From: Nitrospirillum iridis
GTDB lineage: Bacteria; Pseudomonadota; Alphaproteobacteria; Azospirillales; Azospirillaceae
Length of the DNA: 64,000 nucleotides
Direction of reading: 5' to 3'
NCBI RefSeq assembly: GCF_014205765.1
Contig: NZ_JACIIZ010000019.1
Coordinates: 1 to 64,000 of the forward strand
Below are positions 1-7,438 of the stretch, in pieces. The translations under genes and the position numbers were made by a program. The notes under the pieces are model-generated. The model was not told the origin of the DNA. It saw only the letters and a list, made by a program, of their open reading frames with translations, and did not search any database. Each line of letters begins with the position of its first letter. Position 1 is the stretch's first letter.

Positions 1-100
1 ACAGAAGGAGGCACCCGAAACCAACCTCAAACCCGCCGCCTGATAACCTCACATGAGGGGGCGACTGTCAGGGGATAACCATCTCTGTACAAGCTATCAG

Positions 101-134
101 AGTAGGAAGCGATCATGATTTATCGCCTCCTACT
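101..134. repeat. Inverted repeat, 13-bp arms
   Basis: Arms at 101-113 and 122-134 pair over 13 bases with one mismatch around an 8-base loop. No T-run follows on either strand. Smaller dyads lie nearby: GGTGT/ACACC at 173-185 and GCGCC/GGCGC at 189-204. The last sits just after the stop of the minus-strand gene ending at 212 and could help end its transcript. No gene was recognised in bases 1-211. Confidence 0.4.
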
Positions 135-211
135 CCGAGGCCGGCCCTGAGTTCGAACCTATCGAACCCAAAGGTGTTTCACACCCGGGCGCCCAAATAG
201 GCGCTTGGAGT

Positions 212-1675
212 TTAAGAATGGCTTTCCGCCATGGAAAACAAGACTGATGGGAGAACAAATTCCACATTCTTATCTTTCAAGGCGTCATACAGTCCGTTCA
301 TAAGAGCCCATGGATCGTTGTCACCATTACTCCCCCAGGCATTGACATAGACCATATAGAATGGCGGACTGGGCGGATTGCCCAAAATCTTCTTGGCAAC
401 GACATTGACGTCGCCGTCTAGGTTTATATTCATGGGGATGACAGTCTTATTGTTATATTTATTGAGCGCCGTACTATTGGGAACCACCCAAGGCGTATAC
501 GACACATACATAACGCCGCTTACGGCATCCTGATCCGCATACCCCTGCAAGTATTCTGAGTTTGGATATTGGTTTCCAAAAACAGACACCAAGTTGATGT
601 TGGCATCGCTCATCAATTTCCCCGTCAAACTCAGAAACGATACGAAATTATCGCTCTGGGCTATGTTGTCGAATACATAACCAATGCCGGAAGGGCCGCA
701 TATAATTTCATCATTTTCCGTCTTCGTGCCGATATAGTAATTCCAAATGACCGGCGCCAAATTATAAAGCGACGGCGAGAATGTCCACCCTACGGGTAAC
801 GTGCCACGGCTGGAATTACCCCACCAGTTACTGCAATTTCCCCGATTCAACAACCACTGAAGATTGTCACCATCAGACATCATGAAGGCGACATAGACTT
901 TCTTCTTTGGCTGGGCGCGGCCAGCTGGGAAGCTGCTCACCGCCGCAGGGACCGATGTGGGGGAAACGTCCAGACCATTGAACACAGTCAGATTGAAAGC
1001 GGCATCTGCCGCCACGTAGTAGTCGCCGGCCTTGCCAACATCCGTGATAAAGGCTTTCTCGCCGAATTGGTCAGTGGGACCCCAGCCATAAATAGGCGCC
1101 GGCGCCTCTAACAGGGTCAGGATGCTGGCGCGCTGGGTAGCGCCATAGATAACGACGGCCTGATTGGCGACAGCGTAATCTCTTGGTCCCCAAAAAATAT
1201 TAGGATTCAGCTCGACCGCCATGGATTTGCTGATACTATCACTATATTTTTTAAGAAATTTATCAAATTTCCACTTCGTTACGTCCTCTGCCATGTTGAA
1301 TTTCAGAGATTCAACTCTATCTTTCAGAGAAACATCCACCGGAATCGCCCCCAAGATTCCAGACAAGGATGTCGCGATATTCACAGAGTCTCCGTTATTC
1401 TCAATATCGCATAATATATAATGATTTATGTTTTTGTAGCTCGTAAGAAGCTTCCAGTAATCTTCGACAGATTCTTGTTTTATATCAATCTTCTGTAACC
1501 AGAAGTCGGCCGCCAAAGGTTCGAAAGACAGGTCATTAAAATTGTTGGACACGCAGTAAATCGCTTTGGGGCCTCGGCTAGCCAACCCTTGCAGCGCCGA
1601 GAACAACAATTTCTCGGCGCTCGTCATGGCGTTATAGACCGCGTTCGGAATGACGTGAAGTAAAGAGAAGGTCAT
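212..1675 (-). CDS. GxGYxYP-domain protein (putative glycoside hydrolase family)
   Basis: The central GPSGIGYVF motif (about residues 327-335 from the start used here) and the upstream SDGDNLQW segment match the GxGYxYP family, annotated as putative glycoside hydrolases. The substrate is unknown. The start is set at the ATG at 1675 because GGAG lies six bases upstream; GTG at 1720 and ATG at 1687 are also open. An in-frame TGA near 1760 limits upstream extension, so no signal peptide can be encoded, although I would expect one on a secreted carbohydrate enzyme. The gene is visibly richer in A+T than everything around it, with many AT-ending codons, which suggests recent acquisition. The family call is good; the function is inference. 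Confidence 0.75.
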   Translation of the reverse strand: MTFSLLHVIPNAVYNAMTSAEKLLFSALQGLASRGPKAIYCVSNNFNDLSFEPLAADFWLQKIDIKQESVEDYWKLLTSYKNINHYILCDIENNGDSVNIATSLSGILGAIPVDVSLKDRVESLKFNMAEDVTKWKFDKFLKKYSDSISKSMAVELNPNIFWGPRDYAVANQAVVIYGATQRASILTLLEAPAPIYGWGPTDQFGEKAFITDVGKAGDYYVAADAAFNLTVFNGLDVSPTSVPAAVSSFPAGRAQPKKKVYVAFMMSDGDNLQWLLNRGNCSNWWGNSSRGTLPVGWTFSPSLYNLAPVIWNYYIGTKTENDEIICGPSGIGYVFDNIAQSDNFVSFLSLTGKLMSDANINLVSVFGNQYPNSEYLQGYADQDAVSGVMYVSYTPWVVPNSTALNKYNNKTVIPMNINLDGDVNVVAKKILGNPPSPPFYMVYVNAWGSNGDNDPWALMNGLYDALKDKNVEFVLPSVLFSMAESHS

Positions 1676-1769
1676 TATCGGCTCCATCCCGCCAGTACCG
1701 TCGCCGGCGTGGCGCTGCACCAGAAAGAAGTTCAGCCCCGCATTCGATACAGGTGCTGATCAGACTGAT

Positions 1770-1799
1770 GGGAGCGGCGTGCACATGCCCGCCGCTCCC
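1770..1799 (-). terminator. Hairpin after the repeat-protein gene
   Basis: A perfect 10-bp inverted repeat (1770-1779 with 1790-1799) lies directly downstream of the minus-strand gene ending at 1808. A second hairpin, ACCCCG/CGGGGT at 1801-1816, contains that gene's stop codon. No U-tract follows, so this may be a transcript-end stabiliser rather than a classical intrinsic terminator. Confidence 0.45.
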
Positions 1800-1807
1800 T
1801 ACCCCGG

Positions 1808-2269
1808 TTACGGGGTCAGCGCGTTGCCGACACCGGTGGCCTGATTCAGCATCGACTCCTGCTTGCACTGGTAGCCGGGGCCCTTCTGGGCGAGAGCGTT
1901 CTTGCCGATGATATAAGCGATATCCCACTCGCCCATCTTGTTGGCCTTGCACATGGCCAGGGCTTCCTCCGGCGTGGCCAGCTTCACGACGGCGCCGTCA
2001 GCGGTGATCGCGTTACCGACGCCACTGGCCTGAGCCGGCGCCGACTCCTGCGCGCATTGGTGGCCGGGGCCCTTCTGGACGAGGCCGTTCTTGCCGATGA
2101 CATAGGCGATGTCCCATTCGCCCATCTTGTTGGCCTTACAGATGGCCAGAGCTTGCTCCGGCGTGGCCAGCTTAACCTCCCCGGCGGAAGCGACGGAGGG
2201 AACCAAGGCGCAAATGGCCAGGGCGAAGATGCCGGAAACGGTGAACTGTGCTTTACTGCTGAGCGTCAT
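1808..2269 (-). CDS. Secreted protein of two tandem ~60-residue repeats
   Basis: I do not recognise a named family. A signal peptide ends at about ASA/GEV, and the mature protein is almost entirely two copies of one unit offset by 63 residues. Each unit has VKLATPE, a CKANKMGEWDIAY block, KGPG, a second Cys, and a closing SGVGNA or TGVGNA. The copies are nearly identical, so the duplication is recent or kept uniform by conversion. The two Cys per unit suggest one disulfide per module. Start at 2269: GGGGA lies upstream of this ATG; the ATG at 2281 would add four residues. The gene stands alone on the minus strand with a hairpin after it. Confidence 0.7.
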   Translation of the reverse strand: MTLSSKAQFTVSGIFALAICALVPSVASAGEVKLATPEQALAICKANKMGEWDIAYVIGKNGLVQKGPGHQCAQESAPAQASGVGNAITADGAVVKLATPEEALAMCKANKMGEWDIAYIIGKNALAQKGPGYQCKQESMLNQATGVGNALTP

Positions 2270-2530
2270 GATAATCCCCATTGGTCTAGTTGTGCTTTCG
2301 GCCTCCGAACGCCGGGATAAGCCGGGCCGTTACCCTGGCCTTGAGGCTGGGGCTCCGGGTTGGACACCCCAGCCAAAGACCAATCAGCAGTTTCCGTGCC
2401 AACTACATTTTCAATGATTCATGGTCATTTATGGGGATGACCTTCGCGTCCGCAGCGGTTTCGGACACGTCGGACGTGGTGGACACGGTTCAAGGACGCC
2501 GCACGTTACATCCGTAGCGGAGCGGTACCG

Positions 2531-2899
2531 TCACGCCGCCAGCGGTGCCCGGCCGTAGTTCTTGGCGTAGGCGTTCTCCACGCCCGCCAGGATGTCGACG
2601 ATCTGGAAATAGCGGTCCCAGAATGGGGTTTCGCGCAGCGCCTCCACCAGCAACTGGTAGGATTCATGGCTGCGCGCGTCCCAGATCCATATGTCGGTGA
2701 CGTTGGTTGAGTAGAACTCCACGTCATAGAAGCGCATACGCGCCTCCCCCTTGAACCGGGTCACGATGGGCTGAAGGTACTGGCTCAGTTCCTGGAAACG
2801 CTGGTCGATCGGCATGCCCAGCCACTCGGGCATGGTCTTCACCAGCATGAAGACGGTGATGGCGGGCTCAAAGTTCCCAACGTTGGCGTCAGCACTCAT
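2531..2899 (-). CDS. Darcynin family protein
   Basis: This 122-residue protein has the hallmarks of the darcynin family: FMLVKTMPEWL near the N-terminus, RFYDVEFYS, VTDIWIWDA and DILAGVENAYAKNY near the C-terminus. The biochemical role of the family is not known to me; the small single-domain architecture suggests a dimeric alpha/beta barrel-like fold (inference). The start is the ATG at 2899 with AAGGA upstream; the longer open frame to 3136 runs through the divergent tetR gene and is rejected. It is transcribed away from the TetR regulator at 2976 across a 76-base gap that contains a 12-bp palindrome, so control by that TetR is likely. Confidence 0.85.
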   Translation of the reverse strand: MSADANVGNFEPAITVFMLVKTMPEWLGMPIDQRFQELSQYLQPIVTRFKGEARMRFYDVEFYSTNVTDIWIWDARSHESYQLLVEALRETPFWDRYFQIVDILAGVENAYAKNYGRAPLAA

Positions 2900-2942
2900 T
2901 TTTCTTTGTCCTTGCAATGGGTTGCGATGGCGCCAGTATGCG

Positions 2943-2954
2943 GGGACCGGTCCC
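2943..2954. promoter_or_regulatory. Perfect palindrome in tetR/darcynin intergenic region
   Basis: GGGACCGGTCCC is a perfect 12-bp dyad in the 76-base gap between the divergent darcynin (start 2899) and tetR (start 2976) genes. Its position fits an operator bound by the TetR protein that controls both directions. The binding assignment is inference. Confidence 0.5.
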
Positions 2955-2975
2955 TTTCCCCTACTCGCGTACCCC

Positions 2976-3578
2976 ATGGCCAAGACACCCGACCTGAACC
3001 CCCGGAAATCGCCCCGGCAAGCGCGGGCGGCGGAGACGGTGCGCATCATCCTGGAGGCGGCTGCTCGCATTCTGGAGGCGCGTGGACTGGATGGATTCAA
3101 CACCAACGCGGTGGCGGAGCGGGCGGGCGTCAGCATCGGCTCGCTCTACCAGTACTTCCCCGGCAAGGACGCGCTGACCGCCGCCCTGATCCGCGCGGAC
3201 GGGGAGGTGCTGCTGCGGGAAATGGCCGCCGCCGCGATCCTGCCCCAGATCCGGGCCGCCCTGTCCGGCATGATCGCCGCCGCCGTGGGCCACCAGCTGC
3301 GCCGCCCCGTCCTGGCCCGCCTGCTGGATATCCAGGAAAATCGCCTGCCGCTGGGCGAGGCGCAGGAGGAGAAGGCGGGGGAGCTGCAATCCCTGCTGGC
3401 CCAGGTGCTGGCCCGCGTGGACCCGCCGGCGGGCCTGCCCGTGGAAACCGCCGCGGCCGACATTTTCGCCATCGTGCGGGGGATGATCGACCATGCCGGC
3501 GAGCGACAGGAATTGGACGCGCCCGCCCTGCAAGCCCGGGTGGAACGCGCCGTGTTCGGGTATCTGGGCTTGACCTGA
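2976..3578 (+). CDS. TetR/AcrR family transcriptional regulator
   Basis: A 200-residue TetR-type repressor. The N-terminal helix-turn-helix is clear: RQARAAETVRIILEAAARIL, then GLDGFNTNAVAERAGVSIGSLYQYFPGKDAL at about residues 37-67. The rest is an all-helical ligand-binding and dimerisation domain of the usual size. The start at 2976 leaves 76 bases to the divergent darcynin gene; earlier in-frame starts would run over that gene's promoter. The likely targets are itself and the darcynin gene, through the palindrome at 2943-2954. The stop is only six bases from the stop of the converging halogenase gene. Confidence 0.9.
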   Translation: MAKTPDLNPRKSPRQARAAETVRIILEAAARILEARGLDGFNTNAVAERAGVSIGSLYQYFPGKDALTAALIRADGEVLLREMAAAAILPQIRAALSGMIAAAVGHQLRRPVLARLLDIQENRLPLGEAQEEKAGELQSLLAQVLARVDPPAGLPVETAAADIFAIVRGMIDHAGERQELDAPALQARVERAVFGYLGLT

Positions 3579-3584
3579 GAAGAC

Positions 3585-5174
3585 TCAGGCGCCGACCTTG
3601 TCCAGGGGCGGGGCGCCCAGGGGCGGGGCGTCCGCAACGCCCGGTTTGTTGATTTGCCGGATCAGCGCCCGGTGCGCCGGCAGGTCGCGGGTGGCATGGT
3701 CGCCATAGGACTGGATGCGGGCGAACATCTTGCGCGCGGTGTCGCCGTGGGGATAGGCGCCGCGGGCGGCCGACAGGTCGGTATCGAAGCCCATGCCGTA
3801 CAGGATGTACTGGTAATTGAAGAAGGCGAAGGCCTCCAGATCCAGCGCGAAGTCGAAACGGCTGGGCGGACGCACCCGCCACTGCTCCAACAGATCCCGC
3901 AAGGGAGCGGGTATGGACTCCGGCGTGCGGTTGTCACGCCAGAACGGCTCCTCCCGCCGGCTGAGGCAGTAGTGCAGCTTCAGGAAGTTGACGATGTTCT
4001 CGAAGCGCCGGGTCATCAGCTCGTTGAAACGGGCGGCCGGCGCGTCCCAGCGGCCGTCGTGGGGGAACAGCTCCGCCAGCATGCCGACCGCGACCTCAAT
4101 CAGCACCACGCTGGTGGATTCCAGCGGCTCCAGGAAGCCGCCGGCCAGGCCGATGGCGACGCAATTCTTCACCCACGGCGTCTCGCGATAGCCTGAATCG
4201 AAGGCGATCTTGCGCAAGGCCGGCGGCTCGACCCCCGGGCCGAGATAGGCCCGCACCGTCTCTTCCGCCTGCGCGTCCGAGATGTGGTCGCTGGAATAGA
4301 CGCAGCCGACGCCGCGCGCGCTGGTCAGGCCGATGTCCCAGGTCCAGCCGCCGGCGTGCGCCGTCGCCACGGTGCAGCTTTCCAGCGGCGCGTCCGGCGC
4401 GTCATAGGGCATCTTGCAGGTCAGGGCCCGGTCGGCGAACAGGATGGGCCGCACCGACTTCTGCGGCACGCCCAGGGCCCGGCCGATCAGCTCGGCGCGA
4501 AAGCCGCTGCAATCGACGTAGAAATCGGCCGCGAGGGCGCCCTGCTCCCGCGTCGTGACCTGGGCGATGGCGCCATCCTCGGCCAGGGCCACGCCCATCA
4601 CCGTGCCGGACAAGTGCCGCACCCCCAGCTCGACGGCCCGGCGCGCCAGGACCCGGGCGCCCTTGGCGGCGTCGAAGTGATAAGCGTAGTTCAGGGGCGC
4701 CTCGAAATCACCCTCATGCCCGCGCTTGGGCGCCCGCAGGGCATCGGCCACCTGCTGCTGGAAGGTCATGGCCTGGGCGAAGGGCAGGCGCCGGTCCTTG
4801 TCCTGCAACAGCCAATAGGGCACCAGGCCCGTGCCCTCCGCCGGGAAGGGCGCCTCGAAGGGATGGAAGAAACTGTCGTGACCGCCATCGGCGGTGGCCC
4901 CGGTCACCCAGTCGGTGAAGCGGATGCCCTGCTTGAAGGTGGCCGCGGTCTCCCGCATGAACTCGGCCTCGTTCAGGCCCAGGAACTTCAAGGTTGTGCG
5001 GATGGTGGGGAAGGTTCCCTCCCCCACCCCGATGATGCCGATGTCTGGCGATTCCAGCAAGGTGATGCCGATCGGGCCGTCCTTGCTCACGCCCAGATAC
5101 TTGGCCAGATAGGCGGCGGCCAGCCAACCGGCCGTGCCGCCGCCTAGGATCAGGATGGTCCGCTTGCAGGTCAT
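3585..5174 (-). CDS. Flavin-dependent tryptophan halogenase family protein
   Basis: A 529-residue FAD-dependent protein of the tryptophan 7-halogenase family. Visible features: dinucleotide motif GGGTAG (11-16), GVGEGTFPTIR (about 49-59), Lys81 in FKQGIRF at the place of the catalytic lysine of PrnA-type enzymes, and GGWTWDIGL around residue 275 as the WxWxI signature. The proline that normally ends that signature is absent. The enzyme would need reduced FAD from a partner reductase, none of which is visible here. It starts four bases after the stop of the antiporter gene, so the two form a transcription unit. The substrate cannot be read from the sequence; many family members act on compounds other than free tryptophan. 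Confidence 0.85.
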   Translation of the reverse strand: MTCKRTILILGGGTAGWLAAAYLAKYLGVSKDGPIGITLLESPDIGIIGVGEGTFPTIRTTLKFLGLNEAEFMRETAATFKQGIRFTDWVTGATADGGHDSFFHPFEAPFPAEGTGLVPYWLLQDKDRRLPFAQAMTFQQQVADALRAPKRGHEGDFEAPLNYAYHFDAAKGARVLARRAVELGVRHLSGTVMGVALAEDGAIAQVTTREQGALAADFYVDCSGFRAELIGRALGVPQKSVRPILFADRALTCKMPYDAPDAPLESCTVATAHAGGWTWDIGLTSARGVGCVYSSDHISDAQAEETVRAYLGPGVEPPALRKIAFDSGYRETPWVKNCVAIGLAGGFLEPLESTSVVLIEVAVGMLAELFPHDGRWDAPAARFNELMTRRFENIVNFLKLHYCLSRREEPFWRDNRTPESIPAPLRDLLEQWRVRPPSRFDFALDLEAFAFFNYQYILYGMGFDTDLSAARGAYPHGDTARKMFARIQSYGDHATRDLPAHRALIRQINKPGVADAPPLGAPPLDKVGA

Positions 5175-5178
5175 AAGG

Positions 5179-6546
5179 TCAGCTCAGGGCTTGCTCCGGT
5201 ACCGCCCCCAGCTCACCACTCAGCCGGGCCTTGCGGCCATAGACCAGTTCGAACAGCGGGGACGCCATCATAGTGGTGACGATGGCCATCAGCACCAGCA
5301 TAGAGAACAGCGTCGGGCCGATGATGCCCTTTTGCAGCCCGATGTTGATGATGATCAGTTCCATCAGCCCGCGTGAGTTCATCAGGGCGCCAATGCCCAG
5401 CGCGGTGCTGTTGTCCTCGCCACACAGCCGGGCCGCCGCGTAGCAGGCCACCCCCTTGGCGATGATGGAGGCCAGCAGCACGCCCAGCGCCATCATCAGC
5501 AGCGGCAGGGAGTTCACCATGTCCATGCGGGTGTTGAGGCCGGAGTAGGTGAAGAACATGGGCAGCAGCAGCACCACGGCCACCGGCTCGACCTTCTTCT
5601 TCAGCTCCTCCGCGAATTTGCCGCGCGGCATGGCCGTGCCGACGATGAAGCCGCCGAAGATGGCGTGGATGCCCACCGCGTCCATGATGAAGGCGGACAG
5701 GCAGAACACCGCGAGCGTGATGGCCAACACGGTGTGGGTCATCTCACCCCGCCGTTCCACCGCGCGGCCCAGCGGCGCCAGCAGGCGGCGGCCGAACAGG
5801 ATGACGAACAAGGCGAAGGCGAGGCCGCCGCCGATGGCAAGGACGGCAATGCCCGGACCGGCGCCGAACACCGCCAGCACCACGGCCAACACGCACCAGG
5901 AGGCGGCGTCGTCGAACGCCCCGGCCGTCAGAGACAGGGTCCCCAGGGCGGAATTGCTCAAACCCCGCTCGTTGATGATGCGCGCCAGCATGGGGAAGGC
6001 GGTCAGCGCGATGCAGGCGCCCAGGAACAGCGTGGCCTGGGTCTGGGGCAGGCCCGGCGCGAACAGGCCTGGCACGCCCAACAGCATGGGGGTGATCACC
6101 ACCGCCACCAGGAAGGGCGCGGCGATGCCGGACAGGGACACGGCGAAGGCGCTTCTGCCGTTGGTGCGGAAGTGATCGCCCCGGAAACTGGTGCCGACCA
6201 GGAACATGTAGAGGCCGACACCGAACTGGGCGCCGACGTAGAGGACGTTCTTGGTCTCCTTGGGAAACAACTCGGCAGCCAGTCCGGGGAACAGCAGGCC
6301 CAGCAGGGATGGGCCCAGGACCACGCCGGCGATCATCTCACCCACCACCTGGGGCTGCGCCAGCAGCTTCTGTCCCAGCCAGCCAACGACGCGGCAGGTC
6401 AGGATGATGGCGGTCAATTGCAGGAAAAAGTGGACGCTGTAGTCCGTCGGCGTCATGGCCCCGTTGGGTCCATGCGGCGACAGCATGCGCGCCGCCGTGT
6501 CGATGGTGTTTTGCACCGTGTCGGCTGAAAGGAATTCCGATGGCAT
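5179..6546 (-). CDS. Cation:proton antiporter, CPA2 family
   Basis: A 455-residue membrane protein with about 12 hydrophobic segments. The segment GEMIAGVVLGPSLLG and the buried acidic pair in GAFDDAASW are typical of monovalent-cation/proton antiporters of the CPA2 (KefB/NapA) group. No C-terminal nucleotide-binding (TrkA-N) domain is present, so it is not a full-length KefB/C. It is the first gene of a two-gene unit with the halogenase 4 bases downstream, which suggests coupled expression, perhaps for halide or pH handling or product export (inference). It is divergent from the toxin-antitoxin pair beginning at 6680. Confidence 0.85.
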   Translation of the reverse strand: MPSEFLSADTVQNTIDTAARMLSPHGPNGAMTPTDYSVHFFLQLTAIILTCRVVGWLGQKLLAQPQVVGEMIAGVVLGPSLLGLLFPGLAAELFPKETKNVLYVGAQFGVGLYMFLVGTSFRGDHFRTNGRSAFAVSLSGIAAPFLVAVVITPMLLGVPGLFAPGLPQTQATLFLGACIALTAFPMLARIINERGLSNSALGTLSLTAGAFDDAASWCVLAVVLAVFGAGPGIAVLAIGGGLAFALFVILFGRRLLAPLGRAVERRGEMTHTVLAITLAVFCLSAFIMDAVGIHAIFGGFIVGTAMPRGKFAEELKKKVEPVAVVLLLPMFFTYSGLNTRMDMVNSLPLLMMALGVLLASIIAKGVACYAAARLCGEDNSTALGIGALMNSRGLMELIIINIGLQKGIIGPTLFSMLVLMAIVTTMMASPLFELVYGRKARLSGELGAVPEQALS

Positions 6547-6642
6547 GGACGCGATCCCACCCTGTTTTCATATTCGTTCTTGGTACCGATACCACGCTTA
6601 TTGGGCGGGCTTTGCCGGTTGTCAAAGCCAAAAGATCGTAGG

Positions 6643-6682
6643 AATGTAGCAACATTGGCGACGGCGGAAATGTAGCAACATG
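6643..6682 (+). promoter_or_regulatory. Paired operator repeats of the toxin-antitoxin operon
   Basis: Two copies of the dyad AATGT-AGCA-ACATT lie at 6643-6656 and 6669-6682 (the second ends ACATG), 26 bases apart start to start. The second copy includes the antitoxin ATG at 6680. This is the arrangement expected for autorepression by a Phd-type antitoxin or toxin-antitoxin complex. Confidence 0.6.
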
Positions 6683-6901
6683 ACCACAATGAGCAGTCGG
6701 GATTTCAACCAGGACGTGGGCGGGGCCAAGCGCGCCGCCGTGGCCGAACCGGTGTTCATCACCGACCGGGGCAAGCCCACCCATGTCCTGATGAGCTTCG
6801 ACACCTTCCTGCAGCTGACAGGCGACGGCCAGACCATCGTCGACCTTCTGGCCATGCCGGAAGACGTGCCGTTGGAAAAGAGCCGGCTGGATCTGGGCTG
6901 A
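6680..6901 (+). CDS. Phd/YefM-type antitoxin
   Basis: A 73-residue protein. The N-terminal part SRDFNQDVGGAKRAA followed by PVFITDRGKPTHVLMSFDTF is the Phd/YefM fold that binds operator DNA; the C-terminal tail (PEDVPLEKSRLDLG) would wrap the toxin. A second ATG at 6689 would leave the operator copy at 6669-6682 wholly upstream of the coding region, so the true start may be there. The toxin gene begins 26 bases downstream with a good GGAGGAG site. Together they form a type II toxin-antitoxin unit. Confidence 0.85.
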   Translation: MTTMSSRDFNQDVGGAKRAAVAEPVFITDRGKPTHVLMSFDTFLQLTGDGQTIVDLLAMPEDVPLEKSRLDLG

Positions 6902-6927
6902 GGCCCCTAGGTGGAGGAGAGAGGCTG

Positions 6928-7425
6928 ATGTTCCTGCTCGACACCCCCGTGGTCCTGGAATTGCGCCGGGGCAAATCCGACCAGGCCGACGCGGGCGTAC
7001 GAAGCTGGGCCGCCGGCACGCCGCGCCAGCAGCTGTTCCTGTCGGCGCTGACGCTGATCGAGATCGAGGAGTCGGTGGCCCGGGCCGAGCGCGCGGACAA
7101 GGCCGGGGGGGCGGCGCTGCGCTCCTGGCTGGATGACCGGGTGATGACGGCGTTCGAGGGCCGCATCCTGGCCGTTGACGCCGCCGTGGCGCGCAAGCGG
7201 CCGGCCGTGGCGCTGGCCAACAACCGCGACGCGCTGGTGGCCGCCACCGCCCTGGTCCACGGCCTGACCCTGGTGACGCCCAACCTGGCCGCCTATCGCG
7301 CCGGCCGCCTGAAGGTGTTCAACCCCTGGGGCTACACCCCCGACGCGGAGGAGGACATCGCCGACTGGCGCCAGGCGGCCAAGACCAGCCCGGTGTGGCT
7401 GAAGAACCTGTTCCTGAGGTTTTGA
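6928..7425 (+). CDS. PIN-domain ribonuclease toxin (VapC/FitB type)
   Basis: A 165-residue PIN-domain protein. Acidic residues of the metal-dependent nuclease centre are visible at Asp5 (FLLDTPVVLEL), Glu45 (LTLIEIEE) and Asp101 (NNRDALVAATA). The segment LVTPNLAAYRAGRLKVFNPWG matches the C-terminal end of FitB-like toxins, though the usual fourth polar or acidic residue is weakly conserved. About 25 extra residues follow the NPW motif, longer than most family members. The toxin probably cleaves tRNA or mRNA when freed from the antitoxin encoded just upstream. Confidence 0.85.
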   Translation: MFLLDTPVVLELRRGKSDQADAGVRSWAAGTPRQQLFLSALTLIEIEESVARAERADKAGGAALRSWLDDRVMTAFEGRILAVDAAVARKRPAVALANNRDALVAATALVHGLTLVTPNLAAYRAGRLKVFNPWGYTPDAEEDIADWRQAAKTSPVWLKNLFLRF

Positions 7426-7438
7426 GGCCCAGAGGGCC

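Noticed and set aside
140-170. tRNA T-arm-like GTTCGAACC
   Set aside because: No acceptor stem, D-arm or anticodon arm can be built around it.
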